The notes under the pieces: generated by a model
What the model saw: only the letters and a program-made list of their open reading frames with translations
What the model was told of the DNA's origin: nothing
Databases searched by the model: none
Assembly: GCF_025165795.1 (NCBI RefSeq)
Contig: NZ_JAJAGO010000001.1
Location: forward strand, 124,001 to 188,000
Direction of reading: 5' to 3'
DNA length: 64,000 bases
DNA from: Streptomyces gossypii
Lineage (GTDB): Bacteria > Actinomycetota > Actinomycetes > Streptomycetales > Streptomycetaceae
Made by a program: the position numbers and the translations under genes
Shown: positions 57,804-64,000 of the stretch, piece by piece
Layout of the letters: every line of letters begins with the position of its first letter
Position numbering within the stretch: the first letter of the stretch is position 1

Positions 57804-58646
57804 TCAGGGCTTGCGGGCCACTCCCGCGTAGAGCGGGATGTCGGCGGGCCCCAGCGCCCGGGTGCCCAGGTCGACGGGGTCGGGGCGCCAGCGCTGGACG
57901 ACGCACAGGCCGGGGTCGGCAAGCTCCAGCCCGTCGAAGAAACGCAGCACCTCACGCTCGCTGCGCGTCTTGACGTTCGATCCGCCTGCCCTGAGTCCCT
58001 CGGTGGCCTGCCGCATCGCCTGCGGTGCGAAGTCGTCGGTGACGTGGGTGAGGGCCAGCCAGCTCCCGGCGGGGAGTTCACGCAGGATGCGGTCGACGAT
58101 GTCGTAGGGGTCGGCGCCCTCGGGCAGCCAGTGCAGGACCGCGAGAAGGGTCACGGCCACCGGACGGCTCCGGTCGAAGGTGCCCAGCAGTTGCGCGTCA
58201 CCGAGGATGTGTTCGGGTTCGCACAGGTCACCCGGGATGTACGCCGTGCGGCCCTCGGGACTGCTGTGGTGCAGCGCCCGCGAGTGGACCAGCACGATCG
58301 GGTCGTTGTCGACGTAGATGACGCGCGCGTGCGCAGCCGCCTCCTGGGCGATCTCGTGCAGATTGGGCGAGGTCGGTATGCCGGTGCCGATGTCGAGGAA
58401 TTGCCGGATTCCGGCTTCCGCGGCGAGGAAACGGACCGCCCGGTGCATGAAGGCGCGGTTCTGGCGGGCGACCATCGCGGCGTTCGGCAGCGACTTGAGA
58501 AGCTCCGCGGCGGCCTCGCGGTCCGCCGGGTAGTTGGTCTTGCCGCCGAGCAGCACGTCGTAGACGCGCGCGGCGTGCGCCCGGTCGGTGTGCAGTTCGA
58601 CCGAAGGCCTGTTCCCGTGCCGCATCCAGTCCGGCGCGTCCCCCAT
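57804..58646 (-). CDS. DUF574 SAM-dependent methyltransferase
   Basis: A 280-aa protein of the actinobacterial DUF574 group: RVYDVLLGGKTNYPADREAA, FLDIGTGIPTSPNLHEIA (SAM motif), VIYVDNDPIVLVHSRAL and LLAVLHWLPEGADPYDIVD. The ATG at 58646 has GAAGGAAGG upstream, whereas the ATG at 58679 has none. The substrate is unknown. These genes commonly sit next to XRE/DUF5753 regulators, as here. Confidence 0.92.
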   Translation of the reverse strand: MGDAPDWMRHGNRPSVELHTDRAHAARVYDVLLGGKTNYPADREAAAELLKSLPNAAMVARQNRAFMHRAVRFLAAEAGIRQFLDIGTGIPTSPNLHEIAQEAAAHARVIYVDNDPIVLVHSRALHHSSPEGRTAYIPGDLCEPEHILGDAQLLGTFDRSRPVAVTLLAVLHWLPEGADPYDIVDRILRELPAGSWLALTHVTDDFAPQAMRQATEGLRAGGSNVKTRSEREVLRFFDGLELADPGLCVVQRWRPDPVDLGTRALGPADIPLYAGVARKP

Positions 58647-58839
58647 GTCGGGCCTTCCTTCACCGGTCCGGCGGCTCATGGCAGTTCGTCAATCTTTCTA
58701 CCAGGTTACCGGGTTGATGTTATCCAGGGCAGCCATGTCCTCGCACTCCGTTACCGGCACGCGCAGACTTCCTCCGCGTTTCCTTGCCGTCTACAGTGAA
58801 ATAATATTGTCAATTCCGCTGCACCGCCGAAGGAGCACC

Positions 58840-60318
58840 GTGCCGAAACCGGCCCCCCGTCTGCACACCGGCAGCCACGACCTCGACGTCTCCCCCGCCC
58901 TGGCAAGCTTCATGACCACCGCCTGGGCCGCCTCACCGCTCCCCGCCGACCTGCGCGTTCCCTCGTACGAGGCCACCCCCGCCCGGCGCGCGAGGCTCTC
59001 CGCCCGCTTCCCGGGTGAGCGGCTCATCGTGCCCGCCGGAGAACTCAAGGCCCGCTCCAACGACTGCGACTACCGTTTCCGGCCGCACAGCGCGTACGCC
59101 TGGCTGACCGGGCTCACCGGTGAGGAGCAGCCGGGCAATGTGCTCGTGCTGGAGCCGTCCGGTCCCGCCGGTCACGAGGCGGTGCTCTATATTCGCCCGC
59201 GCTCCCCGCGCGACAGTGACGAGTTCTACCGGGACCGGCGGTACGGGGAGTTCTGGGTCGGCCGGCGCCCGGACCTCGCGGAGGCCACCGCGCTGACCGG
59301 CCTCACCTGCCGGCATTCGGCAGACCTGGAAAAGCTCCTGTCCGGTGCGCAGCCCCCCACCCGGACGCTGGCGGGCCTCGACGGCGCCCTGGACGCGCTG
59401 ACCGGCGCGGACGCACGGCGCGATCGCTACGACGAGGCTGAACTTGCCGCCTGCCTCGCCGAGCTGAGACTGATCAAGGAGCCGTGGGAGACCGCCCAAC
59501 TGCAACTCGCGGTGGACAGCACCGCCCGTGGATTCGAGGATGTGGTCCGCGCGCTTCCGCAGGCCCTGGGCCATCCGCGCGGCGAGCGCTGGATCGAAGG
59601 CGTCTTCAACCTCCGGGCGCGGACCGAGGGCAACGGCACCGGCTACGAGACGATCGCCGCCAGCGGCGCGCACGCCTGCGTACTGCACTGGATACGCAAC
59701 GACGGGCCGCTGGAGCGCTCCCAACTACTCCTGCTGGACGCCGGGGTGGAGACCGACACCCTCTACACCGCGGACCTCACCCGCACCCTGCCGCTCTCCG
59801 GCCGCTTCTCGGCCGCCCAGCGCGAGGTGTACGAACTGGTGCTGGCCGCCCAGAACGCCGGGATCGGCGCCCTGCGGCCGGGCGCCGCCTTCCGGGACTT
59901 CCACCGGGCGGCGATGCAGGTGATCGCGGAGGGGCTGCGCGAGTGGGGCGTCCTCAAGGTCTCCGCCGAGGAGGCGCTCGCCACGGACAGCGATCTGTAC
60001 CGGCGCTACACACTCTGCGGCAGCGGGCACATGCTCGGCATCGACGTGCACGACTGCGCGAAGGCCCGCGCGGAGACCTATCTGGACGGCGTGCTGGAGG
60101 AGGGACATGTGCTCACCGTCGAGCCGGGGCTCTATCTCCAGCCGGACGACGAGACGCTGCCGCCGGAGCTGCGCGGCATCGGTGTGCGCATCGAGGACGA
60201 CCTGGCGATCACGGCCGACGGCTCCCGGCTGATGTCGGGCGGACTGCCCCGCACCGTGGAGGACGTCGAGGAGTGGATGGGCACCCTGCTGGACGGCCAG
60301 GGCGTGTTTGAGAAGTAG
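58840..60318 (+). CDS. pepP: Xaa-Pro aminopeptidase (PepP)
   Basis: A 492-aa M24 peptidase. Metal ligands are visible: the two Asp of LLLDAGVETDTLYTADLTRT (near 300-312), His in GSGHMLGIDVHD (near 398), Glu in LTVEPGLYL (near 428) and Glu in VRIEDDLAI (near 451). The N-terminal domain includes NDCDYRFRPHSAYAWLTG. It removes N-terminal residues before proline. The GTG at 58840 follows AAGGAG. The last six codons and the stop lie inside an inverted-repeat element (60300-60471), so the natural C-terminus may have been replaced. Confidence 0.94.
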   Translation: MPKPAPRLHTGSHDLDVSPALASFMTTAWAASPLPADLRVPSYEATPARRARLSARFPGERLIVPAGELKARSNDCDYRFRPHSAYAWLTGLTGEEQPGNVLVLEPSGPAGHEAVLYIRPRSPRDSDEFYRDRRYGEFWVGRRPDLAEATALTGLTCRHSADLEKLLSGAQPPTRTLAGLDGALDALTGADARRDRYDEAELAACLAELRLIKEPWETAQLQLAVDSTARGFEDVVRALPQALGHPRGERWIEGVFNLRARTEGNGTGYETIAASGAHACVLHWIRNDGPLERSQLLLLDAGVETDTLYTADLTRTLPLSGRFSAAQREVYELVLAAQNAGIGALRPGAAFRDFHRAAMQVIAEGLREWGVLKVSAEEALATDSDLYRRYTLCGSGHMLGIDVHDCAKARAETYLDGVLEEGHVLTVEPGLYLQPDDETLPPELRGIGVRIEDDLAITADGSRLMSGGLPRTVEDVEEWMGTLLDGQGVFEK

Positions 60319-60471
60319 CACCGGCCGCCCGGAGGGCGGGTCTCGCGGGGTCCGGTGCGTGCGATCGCAAGGCTGAAGGAGGAGAGCGCAGCGGGCTGCG
60401 CCGACGACGGACAACGCAGCGAGCGTGCGTGCCGGACCCCGCGAGACAGGCGGGACTTCTCCAACACGCCC
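60300..60471. mobile_element. MITE-like element overlapping the pepP 3' end
   Basis: The outer ends GGGCGTGTTTGAGAAGT (60300-60316) and its inverted partner at 60455-60471 match at 16 of 17 positions. An inner perfect 16-bp inverted repeat GTCTCGCGGGGTCCGG lies at 60340-60355 and 60432-60447. At 172 bp it has no transposase. Its terminus resembles that of the element at 24107-24319. The left end supplies the pepP stop codon. No clear target duplication. Confidence 0.65.
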
Positions 60472-60526
60472 AGGGGTGACCGGGAACGTTCACGGCACAG
60501 GGCCCGTCCTGGCCCCCAGGCCGCCC

Positions 60527-61267
60527 CTAACCCGGCGCGCGGGCCCGCCGCGCGCCGGAGGCGGCTGAGGCGGTGGGCCGGGGGTGCTCCTGGGGCGGCT
60601 GCTGCTGGCCCGAGGCCCACAGCGAACGGACATGCGCGAGGTGATGGCGCATCAGCGCCTGCGCGGCCTCCGCGTCGCCGCTGAGCATGACCTCCAGCAG
60701 CTCGGTGTGCTCCTTCGCGGAGTCGACGAGCACACCTTCCTGGTCGAGATCGGTCAGTCCGTAGAGGCGTGAGCGCTTGCGCAGGTCGCTGACGACCCGC
60801 ACCAGGTGCGTGTTCCCCGAGAGCTCCAGCAGGGCGAGATGAAAACGGCGGTCGGCCTCGAGATAGCCGATCAGGTCGTGATCGCGTGCGGCGGCCACGA
60901 TCGCCTCGGCCGCCGGGCGCAGCGCCTCGAGTTGCTCGGGCGCGGCCGTCCACGTGATCCGGCCGATGGTGGGTATCTCGATCAGCGAGCGGATCTCGGT
61001 GAACTCGTCAAGATCCCGCTCGGTGATCTGAGTGACCCGGAAGCCCTTGTTCCTGACAGCCTCGACAAGGCCCTCCCGCACCAGATCGAGCATGGCCTCC
61101 CGTACGGGCGTGGCCGAGACGCCGTACTCGGCGGCGAGTGTGGGCGCGGAGTAGATCTCCCCCGGGCGCAGCTCACCGGCGATGAGGGCGGCACGCAGCT
61201 CATGGGCTACCTGGTCACGCAGATGCTCCTGGACGGAGACGAGTTTGCGCGGTTTGCGGGGCTCCAT
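60527..61267 (-). CDS. GntR-family regulator (FadR subgroup)
   Basis: A 246-aa protein with an N-terminal winged helix (LRAALIAGELRPGEIYSAPT, AAEYGVSATPVREAMLDLVR) and an FCD ligand domain (about 100-225) with ADRRFHLALLELSGNTHLV and the His of LMRHHLAHVRSL, metal-binding in this group. A Gln/Pro/Ala tail follows. The ATG at 61267 has GGAGG upstream. FadR-type regulators respond to organic acids; no obvious target is adjacent. Confidence 0.92.
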   Translation of the reverse strand: MEPRKPRKLVSVQEHLRDQVAHELRAALIAGELRPGEIYSAPTLAAEYGVSATPVREAMLDLVREGLVEAVRNKGFRVTQITERDLDEFTEIRSLIEIPTIGRITWTAAPEQLEALRPAAEAIVAAARDHDLIGYLEADRRFHLALLELSGNTHLVRVVSDLRKRSRLYGLTDLDQEGVLVDSAKEHTELLEVMLSGDAEAAQALMRHHLAHVRSLWASGQQQPPQEHPRPTASAASGARRARAPG

Positions 61268-61332
61268 GCGCTGCCTCCATGTCTGACTGGAGCCCAAGTG
61301 TACAATGTGACGTTTCTGTTCTTGGCAAGCGC

Positions 61333-61364
61333 GGCGGGCCGCGGAGGAGACTCCGCGGCCCGCC
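61333..61364 (-). terminator. Terminator of the collagenase gene
   Basis: A perfect 14-bp stem with loop GAGA (61333-61346, 61351-61364; arm GGCGGGCCGCGGAG), 19 bases past the collagenase stop. Confidence 0.88.
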
Positions 61365-61382
61365 GGTCTGCTGCTCTGCCGC

Positions 61383-63368
61383 CTACTGGCCGCAGTCGCC
61401 CGCCGAACAACTGGCCAGCCAGGTGTACCAGTCGCCGTCGTGGCTCGAACCTATGGTCCTGGTCAGATAGCTGCGAGCTCCGTTCCAGTCACCCGAACGG
61501 TAGTAGTCCAGCAGTGTGTCGACCTCGTTCCGGTGCGACTGGACCATGTACCGGACCGCGAGATAGCCCCACTGGTAGACACGGGCGGAGTCGTGGCTGT
61601 ACGTCGTGTCGAACAGGGCGCTCAGTGCGTACGTCCCCCTGCCCGCCTCGGCGATGGCGTCGTCGTACTGGAGGTTCCGGTACGAGTAGGAAACGTACTC
61701 CGCGAAGCCCTCGATCCACATGATGGTGGGCGTCGAGACGTTCGCCTCGAAGTCGCCGTGCATGTTGAAACGGCCGTCGAGGTAGTGCGTGTATTCGTGG
61801 TTGAGGTTCCAGATCTGGAACTCCGGCTTCAGCCACTCGGCTTCGTAGGCGATGAACCGGGGCTGGTTGCCCTGCGCCGAGGGGTCACCCTCCAGGTACA
61901 TGCCGCCGTTGTTGGTGTCGATGCCGAACATCACTCCGGCATAGGTCTGGTAGTCCGTGCTGGAGTCGAAGGCAACCACCTCGAGCGAGGTGTTCCTGTC
62001 GCCCTCGACCGGGCCGTTGTCCTGGGCGATGCCGTGGAAGTAGGCGTCCTGGCCGGCCAGACTGTCGCAGGTCCTCCCGAGCTCGCCGGAGGTCATCGCC
62101 TGGGCGCGCACCCGCAGGCTGTCGCTGCAGGTGTGCTCGACGGGCAGCACCTCCTTCTCCAGGCGCTCCTGGAGGTTGCAGGTGTCGTAGTAGCTGCAGT
62201 TCCGCTGGTCGTAGTAGCCCGTCATCTCGGCGATACCGACCCACAGGGTCGCGGTGTCGCCGGTGATGGAGCTCTGGTTGAGCAGGTCCAGGGCCTGCGG
62301 CCGGACGTGTTCACGCAGCGCGTCGTGCTGGAGGAACCGGGCCAGTTCACGGCCCGCGTTGGAGGTGAGGTAGCTCTGGTCGCCGCCCAGCAGGTCGCCG
62401 TGCTCGGTGGCGAAGCCGTGCAGGGTGTCCAGGACGCTGGGGTCGGAGGTGACCGCGCTCACGAACTCCGGCACCTGGTGGCCGCGGAAGAGCACGGTGT
62501 AGACGTTGTTGACGGCGGTGAGCATCCACCACGACGAGTCGTACGAGCTGTCGTATCCGTCCAGCATGCGCTTGACGACGGACAGGTAGCGCGCGTTCTG
62601 CTCGGCGCTGTCGATCAGGATGACGGCCTCGGCGAGCGTCTCCCCGTTGGCGTCCGTGACGTCACCGGAGCGGGGTGAGCCGAAGAAGGCGTCGAGCCCG
62701 CCCCGGACGGCGCTCCTCAGTGCGCGGCCGTACTCGCCGACATCGGGCTCGTTGTACCAGTGCACGTAGTAGCCGGCACGCAGGTACAGCACCAGCTGCG
62801 GCATCCCGGTGGAACCATCGCCGGGGTAGGCCGCGGAGCCGTCGCGCATCGCGTTGGCGACCGTGACCATCTGCTTCTCGCGGAAGGCGTAGTACGCGTC
62901 GCCGCCGGTGAGGTTGAAGAGCGTGTTGACGCAGGCCGTCGGGGACTTCTTTATCTGCCTGACCAGTTCCCTGCCTGTCCGGCTTGTGAAGTCGCTGACG
63001 TTGCAGTCGGCCGCGCCCGCCTTCGCCTTCCCCTGCGTGCCCTTGGCGGCCTTCATGGACGGACGCTTGCGCGCCTCCGGCACCACGGGCGAGTCGTAGT
63101 CCTGCTTGAGCGCGTCCTTGCTGGAGGTCAGCGGTGCGCGCGCGTGGACTTTCAGGGCTTTCTCCCGGACATGTTCCGGGTCGCCGGCGGGTGCCTGCAG
63201 GGCAGCCTGCGGGGGCAGTCCTGCAGGCGTCTCGCGCGCGGATTCCGGCGCCGCGTCGGTACGGGGTGCGGCGAAGCCGGGCCCCGAGAGAACGCCTCCG
63301 CCCAATGCGAGCGCCAGTGCCAGCACCCACGTTCTCGTCACCGATTGTCTTATTCTTCTCGTCCTCAC
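61383..63368 (-). CDS. Secreted M9 microbial collagenase
   Basis: A 661-aa secreted metalloprotease. The signal spans about residues 1-32 (RTWVLALALALGGGVLSG). A collagenase N-terminal activator region runs to about 330 (CNVSDFTSRTGRELVRQIKK, GYYVHWYNEPDVGEY). The peptidase unit has the gluzincin site HEYTHYLDGRF near residue 525 and the third ligand Glu in WIEGFAEYVSYSY about 30 residues later. There is no PKD or PPC/collagen-binding domain at the C-terminus, unlike Clostridium enzymes. The GTG at 63368 follows GGGAGG. It degrades collagen-like or gelatin substrates outside the cell. Confidence 0.93.
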   Translation of the reverse strand: MRTRRIRQSVTRTWVLALALALGGGVLSGPGFAAPRTDAAPESARETPAGLPPQAALQAPAGDPEHVREKALKVHARAPLTSSKDALKQDYDSPVVPEARKRPSMKAAKGTQGKAKAGAADCNVSDFTSRTGRELVRQIKKSPTACVNTLFNLTGGDAYYAFREKQMVTVANAMRDGSAAYPGDGSTGMPQLVLYLRAGYYVHWYNEPDVGEYGRALRSAVRGGLDAFFGSPRSGDVTDANGETLAEAVILIDSAEQNARYLSVVKRMLDGYDSSYDSSWWMLTAVNNVYTVLFRGHQVPEFVSAVTSDPSVLDTLHGFATEHGDLLGGDQSYLTSNAGRELARFLQHDALREHVRPQALDLLNQSSITGDTATLWVGIAEMTGYYDQRNCSYYDTCNLQERLEKEVLPVEHTCSDSLRVRAQAMTSGELGRTCDSLAGQDAYFHGIAQDNGPVEGDRNTSLEVVAFDSSTDYQTYAGVMFGIDTNNGGMYLEGDPSAQGNQPRFIAYEAEWLKPEFQIWNLNHEYTHYLDGRFNMHGDFEANVSTPTIMWIEGFAEYVSYSYRNLQYDDAIAEAGRGTYALSALFDTTYSHDSARVYQWGYLAVRYMVQSHRNEVDTLLDYYRSGDWNGARSYLTRTIGSSHDGDWYTWLASCSAGDCGQ

Positions 63369-63605
63369 CAGCCGCCTCCCAGCGGAATGCGTGGCCGCGC
63401 GCGGCGCAGCCGACGTGGGGGTTCTGTGCACCCGGCCCGGAGTCAGGGCAAAGACCACGCCCCGAGCTTTGACATGGACACGGTGTGCACCATGCGACAT
63501 GTACAATGGCACACGTCACATGGTTTCGGAACCGGACCGGCAGGATTGTCTTTTCCCCACGGTTCACGGGCCGTTCAGCGGTGGGTGACCGGCCGCCCCG
63601 GCCTC
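63369..63605. other. Collagenase promoter region
   Basis: About 240 bases up to the terminator of the next gene, without a gene. On the - strand, TGACGTGTGCCATTGTACAT (about 63499-63518) is the most A/T-rich part, and TTGTAC there may belong to the collagenase promoter. Boxes could not be fixed. Confidence 0.4.
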
Positions 63606-63639
63606 CGGGCGGGCCGCGGAGTACCGTGCGCGGCCCGCC
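63606..63639 (-). terminator. Terminator of the gene at the right edge
   Basis: GGGCGGGCCGCG (63606-63617) pairs perfectly with CGCGGCCCGCCC (63628-63639) around a ten-base loop, 66 bases past the stop of the partial gene at 63705. Confidence 0.75.
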
Positions 63640-63704
63640 CTGCCCTCGTGTGCGATCCGACGGGCGGCGCGAACAGCCAGGGCACCGGCGTCAGATGGCG
63701 GCCG

Positions 63705-64000
63705 TCACTTGATGGTGGCCGTCCACGTCGGGTCCTCCATGCTCCAGTTCTCGCTGCCCTCGGCCGTGTGGCCGATGATGACGAGGACCTTCTTCCCGTA
63801 CTTGTCGTCGATCGCGTACTCCGCGGTCTTCTCCGTCTTCACACCGGGGGCGAGGCGTCCGGTCATCTGCTTGGAGCCGGCCTCGACATAGAGGTCGCGG
63901 ACATCGCCGCCGTTGGTGGCACCTTGGACGGTGAGGTAGAGGTCATCGATGTCGATCGGCTTCTTGCTGCCGTTGTCGATACTGATGGTGGCGCGGAAAG
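63705..64000 (-). CDS. C-terminal part of a probable secreted beta-sandwich protein
   Basis: The last 98 codons of a gene entering from the right edge. It reads ATISIDNGSKKPIDIDDLYL, then GDVRDLYVEAGSKQMTGRLA, PGVKTEKTAEYAIDDKYGKK and SENWSMEDPTWTATIK at the stop. The pattern (a structured-anion or substrate-stabilising beta domain, with PGxKxExxxxY) resembles the DUF4352/DUF5067-like C-terminal domains of actinobacterial lipoproteins, but the N-terminus with any lipobox is outside the window. Confidence 0.65.
   Translation of the reverse strand, partial: FRATISIDNGSKKPIDIDDLYLTVQGATNGGDVRDLYVEAGSKQMTGRLAPGVKTEKTAEYAIDDKYGKKVLVIIGHTAEGSENWSMEDPTWTATIK

Overview
The window is very GC-rich, densely packed actinobacterial chromosome and is most consistent with Streptomyces. 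The evidence is the high-GC codon pattern, GTG/TTG starts with GTGA stop-start overlaps, rbpA, an fxsA-ppm-lnt block, a MocR/YczE pair, DUF5753 and DUF574 proteins, a secreted GH18 chitinase and a secreted M9 collagenase.

Region 1 (1-30.7 kb) is an aromatic polyketide cluster. On the + strand (1286-8323) lies a six-gene cassette: double [4Fe-4S] ferredoxin, an unrecognised 666-aa protein, an amidase, a glutamine-synthetase-like ligase, an adenylosuccinate-lyase-like enzyme and a GNAT acetyltransferase. This is the gene content known for the hydrazine (N-N) branch shared by kinamycin-type diazofluorenes and fosfazinomycin. On the - strand, read from 22.6 kb down to 10 kb, is an angucycline operon: cyclase, KS-alpha, KS-beta, ACP, ketoreductase, aromatase, two FAD monooxygenases, alpha/beta hydrolase, MFS exporter, acyl-CoA carboxylase beta and epsilon. 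The first eight genes follow the order I recall for kinamycin alpIABCDEFG. A second - strand unit (25.5-27.8 kb) has a third FAD monooxygenase and a two-domain ABM protein of the AlpJ/JadG/GilOII ring-cleaving type. An OmpR-like regulator with an altered acidic pocket (8.5-9.3 kb) sits between the two halves. The working prediction is a diazo- or hydrazine-bearing, B-ring-contracted angucycline (kinamycin/lomaiviticin/fluostatin class). The nitrite-forming enzymes are not in the window and may lie left of position 1, where a Tat-exported multicopper oxidase is cut by the edge.

Region 2 (22.6-30.7 kb) is decayed DNA around the cluster edge: a miniature inverted-repeat element, two GC-rich minisatellites, remnants of IS21 istB and of an IS30 transposase, then a divergent F420-type oxidoreductase/TetR pair.

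Region 3 (31-64 kb) is ordinary Streptomyces chromosome: a secreted protein, a DEAD helicase/23S rRNA methyltransferase pair next to a cold-shock gene, fused SecDF, endonuclease I, an NmrA pseudogene, DoxX, an FtsK-like protein, MocR/YczE, rbpA behind a clear sigma-R promoter, fxsA-ppm-lnt, an amidohydrolase, an Lrp regulator, an acyl-CoA dehydrogenase, a chitinase behind dre-like direct repeats, a family A DNA polymerase, a DUF5753 regulator, a DUF574 methyltransferase, a Xaa-Pro aminopeptidase whose 3' end lies inside a second miniature element, a GntR regulator, a collagenase and a partial unknown protein. No rRNA, tRNA or CRISPR was seen.
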